NCBI GenBank assembly: GCA_013423385.1
Contig: BLZA01000058.1
Span: 186,001 to 250,000, forward strand
Length of the DNA stretch: 64,000 bases
Direction of reading: 5' to 3'
From: Naganishia liquefaciens
Taxonomy: Eukaryota; Basidiomycota; Tremellomycetes; Filobasidiales; Filobasidiaceae
Shown here in pieces: positions 1-12,282 of the stretch. The notes beneath the pieces are model-generated. The model had not been told where the DNA came from. It did not search any database and was given only the letters and a program-made list of their open reading frames with translations. Numbering within the stretch: the first letter of the stretch is position 1; every line of letters starts with the position of its first letter. Made by a program: the position numbers and the translations under genes.

Positions 1-1293
1 CGCGGTTGTATGTCTCCTTGAGTTCGTTGTAGTTCTCGGCGGGATTTACCGTGAACTGCAATGCAGGGGTCACTTTCAATTCATCTCACTAACGCGCTCT
101 ACTCACATCGCTTTTCCCGCCCCAATCGCGCACGAGGTTATCCTCGTCTATTGCGCCCCCCTCTAGGGGATTGCGGTCGACATGTAATTTTGCCGCGGTT
201 TTTGGATCCATGAAGGGGGTCGTCAAGCTAATGAAGGTATGCATAATGGGCGATAGATTACGGAAGTATGCATTGTGAAGTCGATTTGGATAGTGGTTCT
301 GCATGACTGTAAATATGTTGAGTATCAGGGCGTAACGATCGGATGCTCGAACCTACTGTAAATAGACTATGGGAGACAGTCGCAGAGCATGAGCTGTCTG
401 TCTAGAAGCAAAGGAACCAAGCTTACTTGTCTCGCAGTGGCGACGGACGGCCTACCAAAACAAAGATTAGCGCAAGACCAAAGGTTTCCGAGGTCCCGGT
501 GCTCACTTCTTCGATGTAGAGACAGTAAAATCGACCAACAGAGTCACTGCGCCATGTCCCGGCTTGAAAAACGCTGGCGCAAGCTCCGCAAACCAGACGG
601 CATGCTTGACCTGCTGGTCGCCCCCTTTGCTTTCGATTCCCGACGGAACGATGTAATGCACCAGATGACCTGCAGCATCGTAACCATGATAGAAATGCCG
701 GCCCCTTGCGTGCTGTAAATCAGTCGCGAGTTTAGCTTGAACTCTAGCAGCTGTTATGGCGTGGCTTACTTCCTCCTCCACTTCTGGATCATCGAATAAG
801 GCTTCGAGACCGTACGAACGCCTCCATATCAAGGTATCTGTCAGACGCTGGATAGTCTGTGGTATATCGCCCTTTGTTGCATCGAGATAGCTGAGACACA
901 GGAAATGAGCGGGAATCCAAATTTTGTTAGATCCCTCGTACCGCTCTATACATTGCTTCGACTGAGTCACCTGTCAGCTTCAGATCGAAGGGAGAACAAA
1001 CTTGCACTGACCAGCCAGAACCTCTCCTCATCGGTCAGTGGCGCTTTCTTTCCAGTGCCTCCCCCATAGCCTCCCGCCCAACCCCGCAAGTACCCCTTGT
1101 CCAAAGCGGCCTCCTCCTCATTGCATGGTATCACGAGCGCTGGATCCGAGAAGTGGGCCACTACCGCTGCGAGCTTGGTCTCCTGCGTATCACTAGAAGT
1201 CGTAGAAGTGCTATCCTTCCTTTTGGAGCTGTGCAAAGACGCAATGCTAGCGATAGAGGACCGCTTGGAGCTAATGCCGCTGGCGAGACCCAT
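1..1293 (-). CDS. CRAL-TRIO (Sec14-like) lipid-binding protein, 3' end beyond the window
   Basis: Proteins of this family carry phosphatidylinositol or other lipids between membranes. My exon model, in transcript order: 1293-1012, 970-942, 890-507, 451-427, about 352-107 and 55-1, with all phases matching. The N-terminal ~75 residues are Ser/Lys/Thr rich. They are followed by a CRAL-TRIO-N helical segment (around TDEERFWL to DTLIWRR) and the lipid-binding fold, with LLVDFT, then PSVATARQ, QNHYPNRL and PFMDPKTAAKL. These match the fold's conserved core. Exons of 29 and 25 nt are unusually short. The join into the fifth exon adds about 11 residues before QNHYP compared with the family, so that boundary is the weakest part. 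The gene runs off the left edge, so the C-terminus is missing. Confidence 0.85.
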
Positions 1294-1958
1294 TTCGAGC
1301 GCGTAGACGGGCGGAAGTCCCAGACGAAGGCGGAGCAGAGCAAGTGAAGACTAGCTATTCCACTAGGGTATATAAGTCAGAATCTCCGCAGCCCCTAGTC
1401 GTGTGATAGCACCGTTTGATACGAGATGAATTTCGTGCTCTCCAGGAGGGGAGGGGGGGGAGATGACGCCGACCCGACGGACCTATGGCAACTCACTTTT
1501 GAGACAAACCAAAATAACTGCGTCACTACGGGAGCCGATTGCAGCCGGTATGAGTCATCATCCCGCGGTCAATGATAAGTGCTGCAGCATCACGATCGTT
1601 CAAGTTGCGCGCGGATGATGAACTAGCCGGGTCGTGAATGCCGGAGCCAACCAAGAAAGGGCAAGGGCATCGATAGGTAGCACAGCTGATAGCATGATCT
1701 TTCCAGGGCCCATGGCACTTGTCCGTTGGAACGGGAGCGACCGAGGGGCCTGTTGAGCCTGAGATGGCGGAATCGGCCACCGGTACAAGTTTAAGAAGAG
1801 CGAAAAATATCGACAATAGGTGCGACGCAGAATACGATCTCGAACGACTTCTGCAGAAGCCGCCAACGTCCACACGGCATGTAGGGCTTGAATGCACAAG
1901 CAAAGTCATTCCAGACTGGAAGAATCTAAAAAGGGAAGCAGTTACATAATCCAAATCA
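1294..1958. other. Intergenic region, no supported gene
   Basis: This holds the upstream region of the CRAL-TRIO gene and the 3' flank of the coiled-coil gene. Open frames here have no recognisable domain. A TATA-like stretch lies near 1370. Confidence 0.5.
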
Positions 1959-3551
1959 TCACCTTCGCTTCCCGAGTTCCATTACCCCCTCTCGACCCCT
2001 GGACAAGACGCCGGCAAGGAAGATTCCCACAATGCAATAGAACTGTAGGCGCTGCCAGAAATCGCTTCCATGGTTCTCGACGACGGCTGTGCAGCGTTCT
2101 ATCATGGTGGACTTTTGGTTTTTGCGTTCTTCAGCCTCGATGTCGGTATCTTGATCATCAGACGGACGGTCGTCAGATACATCTCCGCTGTCTCCAGCAA
2201 CGATGGATGCAATTCCCTCGGATGTTGGTCGCAACGTCAAATGTCCACTTTCTGACGACACTTGACTTGTGGATGACTGCAATTGCCCTGCTGCCCTCAA
2301 TTCCTCGAACAGCGATCTCGCAGGTCCCGGCGAAGGCGTATCCGATGCACGACGTTGGGATTTTTTTCCGATGGAAGGCGTACGGACCCAGTCCGAAACG
2401 CTAGGCGGCGCCGAGGTCAGGTGGTAGGCCTGCAAGGGGGGTGATGACCCGGGTGGCGGACTTCCGAGACGAGGGATCTGCGGACTCGCTTTCATGATCC
2501 CTGCAGCGGGAAGACTGGCACTCGGGACATTGATGGGCGGAGGTGCAGGTCGCGAGAAAAGGGTCTTTGATTCTCCGATTTCGTCTTGCCAGGAAACCTT
2601 TTTGCGGATCCTTCGGGTCGCCATCTTCGCGAAGTGCTGGTGAGCACCTACGGCATCTCGTTCCAAATCGGTCACCCGAGAATCGAGGATGCTGTCCGAG
2701 GCGACCGAGTCGTTCGTCACCAAGCTATCCGTCGCCGAGGTTGAAGCAGGTATGCCTCGAGTAGATCCGCTTCGAGAATGAGTGAATCCTTGCACCGTAT
2801 CCGGCCCACGACCGCTCTGAGCTCCTTCGCGTGTCTCCAGTCGCTGCATCCGTAGATTCTTGATCGTTGCCTCGAGTGACCGGTTTTGCCTCTCTGCTTC
2901 ATCAAGCGCATTCTGTAGCATATTCACCTCGGTTTGTAGTCTTCGTGCGCTTTGACGAATGTCACGTTCTTTCGTTGTAGCTTTCGCCTTCAAGTTCTCG
3001 ATTTCGTCCTGCAATTCGGCATTGCGCTCGTACAACCATTCAATCTCGGACTGGAGACGGCGGATGTTGGTTGCATCATGGGATGGAGGAATGCGTGAAC
3101 TAGACGGATACTCGGCCGTGGTCTCTCTCGTATGAATACGATGGGATGATACGTTGGACGCGGAAGACGTCGACGCGGAAACTTGTGTGGTGGTGGACAT
3201 TTCTTCGCTGTCGGCCATATCGATGTTCGCTTGACTAGCTGTGACGTCGATGTAGCCGTCCTCGACTTCGTGATGCATCTTTTGGTTTTTGCTTCGATTC
3301 ATGGTCGAAATCACTGATTCATTGACTCGGATATCACTCGTGGGTTTCGCGTTGGTGAGGCGATGTGGCGTTGGTGACGGGTGTCCGTCGCAGTCTTTCG
3401 AACTCAGTGGGGCAGCGCAGAGAGCACGCTCGATGATACAAGACGGCGATACGGCTTCACCGGAATTTAGTGCTTGTATAAAATTGAAGATCAGGTTTCC
3501 TCCCGAAAGGAGAATGCAAGCGAGGCTCACCATGGCGGATCTCTTCGTCAT
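1959..3551 (-). CDS. Coiled-coil protein with C-terminal membrane segment
   Basis: I do not recognise the family. A single open frame gives 530 aa from 3551, or about 447 aa if translation starts at the methionine at 3302 (MNRSKNQ). I prefer the inner start because the first 83 residues look unlike the rest. A Ser/Thr-rich N-terminus is followed by a clear coiled coil of about 65 residues (from RRLQSEIEWLYERNAEL onward), then a low-complexity Pro/Ser region. A 17-18 residue hydrophobic stretch (QFYCIVGIFLAGVL) lies about 15 residues from the end and is flanked by basic residues. That layout resembles a tail-anchored coiled-coil tether at the ER or another membrane. This function is inference only. 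Confidence 0.6.
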   Translation of the reverse strand: MTKRSAMVSLACILLSGGNLIFNFIQALNSGEAVSPSCIIERALCAAPLSSKDCDGHPSPTPHRLTNAKPTSDIRVNESVISTMNRSKNQKMHHEVEDGYIDVTASQANIDMADSEEMSTTTQVSASTSSASNVSSHRIHTRETTAEYPSSSRIPPSHDATNIRRLQSEIEWLYERNAELQDEIENLKAKATTKERDIRQSARRLQTEVNMLQNALDEAERQNRSLEATIKNLRMQRLETREGAQSGRGPDTVQGFTHSRSGSTRGIPASTSATDSLVTNDSVASDSILDSRVTDLERDAVGAHQHFAKMATRRIRKKVSWQDEIGESKTLFSRPAPPPINVPSASLPAAGIMKASPQIPRLGSPPPGSSPPLQAYHLTSAPPSVSDWVRTPSIGKKSQRRASDTPSPGPARSLFEELRAAGQLQSSTSQVSSESGHLTLRPTSEGIASIVAGDSGDVSDDRPSDDQDTDIEAEERKNQKSTMIERCTAVVENHGSDFWQRLQFYCIVGIFLAGVLSRGREGVMELGKRR

Positions 3552-4404
3552 TGATGAGACCGCTCCGCCGACGATGTATTCTTCGTCTCTCCTGTTTCCT
3601 GCTTATATTGGTGTTGTGATTGGATGTCGCATCATCACTCTGATCGAGGTTGAAGAGTCCCAGCATGCCAGGCACCAGACGGCGACAAGCGTACCGGCGA
3701 TCTTTTTGATCGATTGATGGGGCAGATCTGCAGATGGGCTTCTTGATGCGTGGTTTGATGCGCTTGACTAGCAGATGAATGATCATCGAGTACAGACATA
3801 TATCTGATTCGATAGCGAAAGCGAGAGATACTCTGAAGCTTACTCTACTAGCGATGTCGAGTGGGTGGAACTGGAGTACAATAAGGGACTCTGCAAACAA
3901 TTATCGAGACCTCCTTTCGAAAGGACCCAAGCCTCAAGCGCACCCATTGTGTACATGCAAGTGAGAAAAAGCTTTCACTGCTCGCACCGCCAATGTTTTG
4001 AAGCCGGATCATGATGATAAAAGCCATGCCAGTGAGCTGAACGGGGAGGTTCGTGTTACATGAATTACAGATTGGCAATGAAACGCCGCGACAACTACAA
4101 TATCGACAATCCAGTGAAGGGGTCAATGAGCGCGCACTACGCATATGTTTGAGGATTTCCATATCGACCGAGTCTCTTCGCTAATACCCCGAACGCCAAA
4201 GCGATTTCGTCTTCGTCTTTGCGTCGTGGCATCCGTGTCTGTTGTCGATCGTCGTAGACACCGCATTCCGAGGTCGCGTCGTTCCATATTTACACTCCAT
4301 CATTCGCATTCTTCCCAGTACTTCTTCACAGTCAATCTTCACACCTTCAAAAAGTAGAACGGCGCAAATCACTTCATCGATTTCGCCGTTCCTTTTGGGT
4401 ACCT
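3552..4404. other. Intergenic region, no supported gene
   Basis: This is the upstream region of the coiled-coil gene and the 3' flank of the cyclin gene. No domain is recognisable on either strand. Confidence 0.45.
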
Positions 4405-6896
4405 TTAGGCGGCCATTCCGAGACTTCGGATGGGAGGCAGCGCCATCGGGTGGTTATCGTACGAAATGTAGGGGTAACCCTGGTACTCGGACTGCGTCCA
4501 GTAGTCGGCAGCGTTCAGGTAGTCAGCGTCAGGGTGAAAGCCAACTTGAGCTTGGTGCTGAGCGTCGTAGAGCTGCTGGGATCGCAGGTAGAGGTTCTCC
4601 GCATAAGGGGCCCGATCGTAAGCCGGAGCGTACGCCGAGGCAGTTTGAGCGTAACCCAAAGGGTTGGGTTGAGGTTTGACGGCGACAGGGTTCAGAGCGT
4701 GCATCGCAAGGCTTTGCATGTACTTTTCCCGCGTCGCGTCAAAGGAAGGGTAGCCAGTAGAAGCGATTCCAGATTCATAACCGTAAAACCCGGCACCCGC
4801 GTGACCGACCGGGCTGACGAGACCAAAGTCATCTCCGGCGGCAGAGAAAGGGCTGTCAAAGGCGGAAACGACAGGCGAGCCTTGACGATTGACAATTTCG
4901 TGCTCGAAGCGAGCGTTGGAACGATCCAGCATCTGCCAGACTTGAGACAGCGCTTGTCGAGCGACAGCGCGGTCGTGGGTGCATGGCACGATACCGTCAT
5001 GAATCTCCTGGAGCCAGACGTTCCAGTCATCCAGAGAGATGCTGAGGTCGAAAGACAGAGGGCCCAAAGCGAGCATCTCGAGTCTGTTAATCTCGGTGTT
5101 GTTCAAGCCGGTGACGTCCGACCACGACTTGTTGGTAAAGGTGTTGTCGTCGAGCCACTTGTTTGCACTAGCGAGACCCAAGGTCAAGATCCTTCGCGCA
5201 GCGTCCTCGCCGTTGAACGAAGATCCCGGGTTGGTAGAGATGTGGCCCAAACTTCGTCGAAGCATCGCGCCGTAGTCATCGCCCCCGGTGTGAATAGCAA
5301 ATCGCTTAATGTACCAGAGCGATAGCATGATGGCGGTAGGCGAAAGCAAAGTCTGGCTCAAAGTCTTGTTGACGAAGTCGTGGAAAGACGCCGGAACTCG
5401 GGACGACAACTGGTAAGGGTTGTACTTGAGCGCAAGCGATTCCTTGACAGGGGTTTGATAGCCATTGATTCCAGGCGACATCGACTCCCGGTACTCGTAA
5501 CCGTGGATTCCAAGGTTGGCAAAGTACTTGGGATGCAAGTTATCACCCGAAGGACTGGTAGTTGCATCTCGGCTGAAGCTGCGTTCCCATGGACAAACTT
5601 CATCAGTATGGTGTGGTGCCTTGCAAGCGGCGGCGACTGACTTGGAGTAGCTCTGGATGCACGGGTCCCGGGCTGGCCAAGGCACGTCCGGAGTCTGAAT
5701 ACCACTTGAAGAAGGGCTGGAATCCAGACTGGTGGAGCAAGCAGGCACGTAAGGCGCAAAAGGCTCGGTAACGAGTTTCCAAGTGGCTTCCGCGAGGAAA
5801 CCGCTGAGAGCGATGCCAGTGACTTCGGGCACAGCAACAGACGCGGCGCGAGGAAGTGAGGCGGTCTGAGACATGAAATGATGGAAACCACCGGTCAGAT
5901 TGAATGCAGAGATCGCGTCTCGTGATCTTCGGCTAACCTGGTAACCGTCTCCGACAGCAAGACCAACCGAGGTCTGTCTGTAAGCCTGAGGAACGTCCGA
6001 TCCAGTGATGGGTCGGCCGTTGCTGTCGATCGAGAAGGTCCTGCTCATCGCAGAACCGGCATCGGTGGAGACCATGCGATCAACCTGGAGGGGAAGAAAG
6101 CGACAGAGCGCGCATATAAAGGATCAAGTCAAGTTGGTGATCCAGAGTTGATCGTGAAGGGAGTAATACGCAAGGAGATAAAAGAAAGGAAGTGCATGAT
6201 TAGCAATCAGGGAAGATACGGGCGATAAAGGACCCACCTTGGCGACGTCATAGTGATCGCTGGAAGAAGGGTATCCATAGCCGATAGATTCGGAAGCGGT
6301 ATTCTCCCGTCGTCGTCGACTGGATTTCAACTCTGCCCAATTCTCGTCGTACGCTTCAAAATCATCAAAGGCATCGTAGGCGTCCTCGTGTTCCGGAACC
6401 ACAGGCGCCTGGGCAAGCGCAGAAGTCGACAAGGAGCTCTGCTTGCTCGGGGTGGTGGTGATTTCGCGAGTGACACGGTTCAATGCAGTCATGCCAAAGA
6501 CGTCCGATCGTCGCGATGCCGCGAGTCTTCGAGAGTGGTTGAGCGAGTGCAAGGGGGTCTGACGTCCGACGATGGCATTATGAGAGTAGTTGGCGTGCGA
6601 GGGAGCCTTCTTCTTCTGGGACGAGTTGGTGTACGTGCTTCCAAAGCTAGAGCTGCTGGTCATGCCGCTGAGATAGAGGATCAGCGATGGCAAACCCAAA
6701 GACATCGCAGTACTTACGAGCCCCAGTTCGAGATCTTGCTCGGCGTGGAAAGCTTCGACTTGATGTGCGCAATTGCTTTGGCGTTCATCATTCGTCCCGA
6801 ATAAGGCGCTTGAGATTCGACAGAGTGCTGGTGGTGTTCGGGTTGACAACCATTGTCGAGGCCATCAAAGGGCCTGAAAGTCATGGTTGCGGTCAT
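4405..6896 (-). CDS. Pho80/Pcl-type cyclin, Clg1-like
   Basis: This is a regulatory subunit for a cyclin-dependent kinase, probably of the Pho85/CDK5 class. Exons are 6896-6718, 6667-6238 and 6084-4405, giving 762 aa in frame. The cyclin box lies in the middle of the last exon. It starts around FHDFVNKTLSQTLLSPTA and continues through YIKRFAIHTG, ARRILTLGLASANKWLDD and FTNKSWSDVTGL to NRLEMLALGPLSFDLSISL. The string KWLDDNTFTNKSW is characteristic of Pcl-type cyclins. The N-terminal ~270 residues and the Tyr/Ala/Gln-rich C-terminus look disordered. The 153-nt second intron (6085-6237) is longer than most here. I start at 6896 (MTATMTF); an in-frame Met at 7100 would add 68 unlikely residues. 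The partner kinase is not in the window. Confidence 0.85.
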
Positions 6897-8317
6897 GTAC
6901 TGATGAGAGTACGTCAAAGACGCAGAAGAAAGACAAGATCCGAAGGGGAGCTTGTCTGGTCTTCCAAATGTCTTTTTCGGTACCCGGAGTCGAGGTTGAA
7001 GATTGAACCCGGTGACGAGTTCTTCTACCTTGACTGTTTGGTATGGATTTGGCTTTCCGGAGATACGAAGAGCCGATGTTTGTCGCAGAAAGTCGGACAA
7101 ACGATGAAAGGTGAAAAGAGAAAACCGAGTCGAAACGAGTCAAGTTCTATGAGGGTGATGTGAGATTGCTGATTAAGATGAATCGATAAAGGCGAAAAAA
7201 GAGGCGGAGTCGTGAAAAGAGGCTGGTGATCTAAGATGTCGAATTCAAACGAGACGCAACTACCAGTGAAGGTGTCCCTCGAGTGTCAAAGATCGGGTGA
7301 CGTATAGACGGTTTGCACCGAACGTCTTTTGCTGTTTTAGAACGGCTTGCGGAGGATCGATAAAGCAGAGCAGGCGTCGAAGTTGGAAGAGTTTTCTTGA
7401 CTGTCCAATCGATATGTGCCTTGAATCGTTTACGAATCGGTGTCCGGACGACAGAGACGGTAAAACGTTTCAGTACCCTTTGAAGCTTCTTCCTTCCAGA
7501 GATATCCCTTGTAACAACTTCTTGTGCAATTGCTTTCCGTCAAGATCGTTACGTGTTCCTTGCTTTCCCTTTATGCTGCAAACTGATGAGACCTTCCTTT
7601 CCTTCTTCGACAACGGGCGAGCTCCGAATCAACGGGTCGACCTGCGTCCTGATCTGATGAAGAAGTCGACGGGAAGAGTCGAGTTGGCGGCAGACAGAGA
7701 TCCAAAGTCGTCCAACGAGGGAACGAAACGGAACGCTGATGGGGAGAGGTCGGAGTCGATCCGATGGAAAAAAGCAGAACTGCCAAGTTCGGGGATTGTC
7801 GGGGAAGACAAGAACGCCTGGTGCGGGTAAGCGCTGTTGAGCGTTTGACGAGTGAAAGATCCTTGAAGCCCTTGGGCTCCTGTACACTTTGTCGCCGTTA
7901 CCGACGAGCGGTCGACGATATGGACGATCAGCCGATGGACGGGGGTCCGTCCGGGAATGACGCTCTGGCACGCTGGGGACGCGGGACACGGCGGAACGCC
8001 TCCAGAACGGCCGCGTCGAGTTACGATGACTCGATCGCGAGGAAAATTGAACGGACACATTAAGCGCGAACGCGCCAAAATCGCCTCATCTCGCCAACGT
8101 GTTGGACCGCCTGTACATGCTACGCAAGCTTCTTTGACATGCAAGGGGGGTTGTGCGTCGCATGCTAAGAAGAGCATATGTGTGATCTCGGTCGGAGATG
8201 AGAGCATCTCGAGATAGCTGCTAGTCCTCGCATTCACAACGCGCGCGAATCCGGGGAGCGTCCTGAAAGTGCGATGTATCTTCCTGAGATATATCTTCCT
8301 GACAACCCACCTCCAGC
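6897..8317. other. Long intergenic region upstream of the cyclin gene
   Basis: About 1.4 kb without a gene I can support. It includes pyrimidine-rich tracts on the minus strand near 7150-7560, which could belong to a long 5' leader of the cyclin gene. Several open frames exist but none has a domain or consistent splice signals. Confidence 0.45.
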
Positions 8318-9803
8318 TCAATGCAGAGCCATGCCGCGAATGGCGCAGTAATGACACCAGCTCGCTGCCACGACGAGGCAATGGAAAATCTGGTGAGACG
8401 ACCCTATCAGGTCGAATCTCCCTGGGAAGAGGCGTTCCGGGAACCGTGCGGCGCTTTTAAGAGGATCTCTCAGGGCCGATATGCAAACGCGGAGCGGTGA
8501 ACTTACTACAAGACTGCACCCAGAATATAGCTTTGTATGGTCCTGGCCGTCAGTACCATTTTCTTTTTTTGGTGCAAGTAACGCAACATACCAAAGCCCA
8601 CCAGCCGCTAGTCCCCCCAGTCCGCCCTCTCTCATCGCCCATTCCGAACCCTTGTAAGCGATCAGGTGACCTATGGGCAAAACTCCGGAAAGCCCGAGGG
8701 CGATAAAGGTCAAGGTCCGATGCCAGATCTGACCCGGTGTACGGCGCGAAGGAGCCAGCACAGTCTGAGGTTATTGTTGAAACGTCAACAACCGCTAGGG
8801 AATTCAGAAGAGGGAGACTTACGTATGCCGCGTCTACATGGGCAAAAAGTAAAAGAGAGTTGAGCTTGTTGCCATGACCTCCAGTATCAGCCGACCCACA
8901 GACTCCAAGGCTGGTGATCAGCGCAATATAACCGACTTGCAGCAACGGTTCCTCTCGGAAGCCTGGTAGCCATTTCTCAGGTGACGTGCGATTGTGGTAC
9001 GAAGATAACGTACCGTAGTATAATGACGGCCAGAAAGAACCAACAATCAAGATAACAATGCCTATCTGTCGAGGCCAGTGAGACCAATCCATATTGACAG
9101 CGACGCCACCTCTGTGCTCACATAATCGCCCCGATGAGCCGAATCACATCGCTCCTTGCTCGTACACTGCACCGTATGGAAATATCCGCTCAGAGATAAA
9201 CACCCGACTGCCGAGCACAGGAAAATTGACAGCGCGAGCGTGTCAACCAGCGTCTGCGGTCTCGGGATCAGTCGATCAAAGTCCGGCATCGTGCTCGAAT
9301 TGGTAGATTCTGAAAGCATCGTTTCTGCGGTGTGAAATGTCGAGCGGGACCAGACGGGTAGGTGACGAAGCGCGAGGTCGATGCCTGTGACGTGTGTTGA
9401 GAAATGCAGGGGCAGGAGTAGGAGGTATACGAGGGCTGCCCACAAGTGCGAATGGATGTTGACTAGAGATGGGCCTTAGTGTCTCGGCGCTGGGCTCAGA
9501 CCTGTAAAGAGCTCACCCGTCTCGTTGTGCCAGTCTATATTGAGCTGGACCATCAATACGCCTCTCTATCCGCACAACTTGGCACTCACACCCAACCAAG
9601 CTGAACAACACACTCTTGATGTCCCTGAGCCGCCGACGATACCCGCTCCGAATGAACCGATTATCCGTCTGCCATGGTACCTCGCGCAGAGACTCTTCGT
9701 ACGTGATGGTGTAGCCCCTGGACTTGACTAACGGTGACGGCAACGACGTGCTCTCGACTGGCTTTCTCGGACGCTGTTTCAAGGAGAATTCGGTCGCGGA
9801 CAT
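8318..9803 (-). CDS. PAQR/Izh family (adiponectin-receptor-like) membrane protein
   Basis: This is a seven-helix membrane protein of the Izh2/AdipoR family. Fungal members affect zinc and sterol homeostasis and are proposed ceramidases. Nine exons in transcript order: 9803-9590, 9534-9517, 9462-9122, 9065-9014, 8962-8900, 8833-8823, 8764-8592, 8542-8507 and 8453-8318. They join in frame to 347 aa. Diagnostic strings are [25 protein letters not shown] (metal-binding His), [35 protein letters not shown] and SSHQIFH (the second metal-binding His pair). All the family's zinc ligands are visible. The gene is extremely fragmented, with exons of 18, 11 and 36 nt. I start at 9803 ([10 protein letters not shown]), which gives the usual soluble N-terminus. 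Confidence 0.93.
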
Positions 9804-10401
9804 ATTCAAGGTCAAACTCTCGTGAATACGGGACTGGTGGACGAGGGGATAGACTGTAATGTTCGATGCCGAGGAGAGAGCACCATTGTGGTCCGATGAG
9901 CAGTATGGTAACAAATGCGTTCATCAACAGCTGCAAGAAGCAGCGCGAAACTGGAACGGGACAATCAGGAGTCGATGCGCAATCGGCGTAATCGACAACC
10001 CTGACTGTTTCACGGATACAAAGCCCAAGGTTCCCCTGAATCGCCTTGGCCGCTTTGCAGCTTGCTCCATATACGGTAGCAATTACGGTAGCTGGCTGCT
10101 TCAGCATCTACCTGGTGGAGATCAATCGCTCGAACGCTTCTAGACGCGATGGGACCCAGTTCATCGATGGGAGAAATGTTCCTCTGAGATGTTGAGCTCT
10201 GGCAATGTTTGTACCGGCTATCCGACCTGTCCCGGAAGACTGACTGTACATGCCGAGATGTCGGTAACGACGTTATGGACGCACTTTCGTCAAGATGGTT
10301 CTGGCACGATACAACAATATAGCAATCTCAAATACCTGACTAGAGCAATGGTGCCTCGCTCAGCACCTTCTGATACTCCCCGCGTTCCTGCCGCCTTCCA
10401 C
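9804..10401. other. Intergenic region, no supported gene
   Basis: This is the upstream region of the PAQR gene and the 3' flank of the next minus-strand gene. I see nothing further. Confidence 0.45.
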
Positions 10402-11726
10402 CTAAAACCCATCACAGGCTCTGAACAAAGCTTCTACTTCCTCTCCCCCCGCATTGAACAGCCCGTCCATATCATTCAACGATTCGAACGACGTATCGCT
10501 CGTTGGGTGATTGCCCGTTTCGGGCTCTGGTTCGATGTCAACGATCGGAGCGACCGGTTGTACGATGGGGGATTGGCGCGTTGGCTGATGTGCAGTTGGG
10601 CGTGTTGAGGTGGCAACGTCAACTGGATGGCCTTGATACGTTGAATGTACCTGCATACGCGCAACAGGTGGGTCCACTTGTGGTTGATGTTCTTGGGCGA
10701 TCCGTGCCAAGCTGTTTGTCGATCTGATAGGCATAGATGTCTTTTGCAGCTGCTGTTGTGGAGGCGGACGAGTGACTGGGGCCGACTTTGCTGGTAATTG
10801 GTTGGCCAGGACATACGTGCGATTCACGTCGCTTTGCGCCAGAGGATGACGAGGTCTGGTAGAAGGCACCTCGACGGCCCTTCGCTTCGCGTCCGGTTGT
10901 CCCGCCTGATTTACGTTTGTCCCTGGTAGACCCGTTGTGACCGCAGCTTGCGGTTGTCTCTGCAACGGACCCATCGTCGACCCCGTATCACGCAGAGCGT
11001 GCGCCCGCTCTCTCTCCTCCGCCTCCCGTTTCGCCCTCTCCAATCGCATCAACTCGATCTGCTGATTCTGCAACGTCACCTTCTCCTGCATCTCCGCCCT
11101 GCGCTTCCGCGCTTCATTCCGGTGGGAAAACCTCTCTCCTAGTTGGGTCATCAATTGTCCCAGCCGATCTGACGGTGATCCACACGAGGTCACCTCGATT
11201 GCAGACCGCGTGGAATCCCTCGCGGTGTCAGGCGTCAGGGCTGATCCTAGGCTACGTGTAGATGATCCCCCGAGGGTTGGACATCTGCTGCTATTTGTCG
11301 TTGTCGATCCCGAGGCAGAGTAGGGTGTCGGCAAGGAACGTATGCGACGTGTCGGACGACGGCCAGACGATGTCGTATGCTCTGCTGATGTGAACACGCC
11401 CGGCCCCATCGGTCCAGATGCTGTTGTTTCACCGCGACGAGGCGTCTCGAGTGATCTATTCCGCAACAAGCGGGACGATTCGGTCGTTTGAGTGCATGGA
11501 AGAGCTTGGAATGTATCTGAGGACCCAAGGGTTGTTGTTATGTCAGCTTCAAAGCATAAAAGTCAAAACAGCCGTAACAACTGGCGATACCTTTTGTGGT
11601 CCTACGCAAAAGATCGTCTTGACTCGCCACGGTATCCGGCAACCATATCACCCTAGGCAGCTCATACTCGTCTCCATCCGCTGCTCGTCTCGACGTATCC
11701 TCTGTCTCCTCCTCATCGCGGTCCAT
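10402..11726 (-). CDS. Unrecognised coiled-coil protein
   Basis: Exons 11726-11591 and 11516-10402 join in frame to 416 aa. The N-terminus is acidic (MDRDEEETEDTSRR) and is followed by VIWLPDTVASQDDLL. After a Ser/Thr/Arg-rich stretch comes a charged coiled coil of about 60 residues (around GQLMTQLGERFSHRNEARK to ERERAHALRD). A Gln/Pro/Thr-rich region follows, then an acidic, hydrophobic end (FESLNDMDGLFNAGGEEV). The last part looks like a short binding motif, similar in style to activation domains or nuclear-factor docking motifs. No enzyme signature is visible, and I would not assign a function. Confidence 0.55.
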
Positions 11727-12282
11727 CCTGCCATGCGGAACGTTTTTTTTTTTCCTGTCAATTGGTCGAACTGCGCAGAATTGGCAGATCTGAGAGGGTA
11801 TGTGGCTGTCCCTCGAGAGGTTAACGCACAAGCCGCCGGGGATCCTTCCGGGTGTGAATAGATGCAGGCTGGAAATACAGCCCGTGGTTGCAATGGGCTC
11901 GAGTGACGGTCGAGATGAGATGGCAGACGGTCAACGCGCCAACGAGACTCTGAGACATCCGCCCAAATCGTAAACATTAATGATGCGCAAGTCGGACCGC
12001 GGCTGTTTGGCGGTCATGAAAGCCACAACCTGTTCCACCATGGCAGCAATACTCGGGCAACTGACGATCGCTCACCATTCGGTCGGAAAGCCATCGCGAG
12101 TGGAAAAGGTCTAGATTCATCTGCTCCGAAAACACACACTACACATGATGAGTATTCTACAACGCGACATGTACAACCTAGAGCACGAGAATTCACAAAG
12201 ACGGCCTGTCCATGAGAACCGTTATCCCAGCCTGCCCCGGACTGATCAGTATACATCAAGATGATTCCCATCGGCCCACAAC
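11727..12282. other. Intergenic region, no supported gene
   Basis: This lies between two minus-strand genes. No coding or RNA signal is recognised. Confidence 0.45.

Noticed and set aside
1526-1954. Cys-rich open frame on the minus strand
   Set aside because: No domain and it sits in the 3' flank of the coiled-coil gene; judged to be chance.
7297-8063. Long overlapping open frames on both strands upstream of the cyclin gene
   Set aside because: No domain, no consistent splice sites, and composition typical of chance frames in GC-rich DNA.
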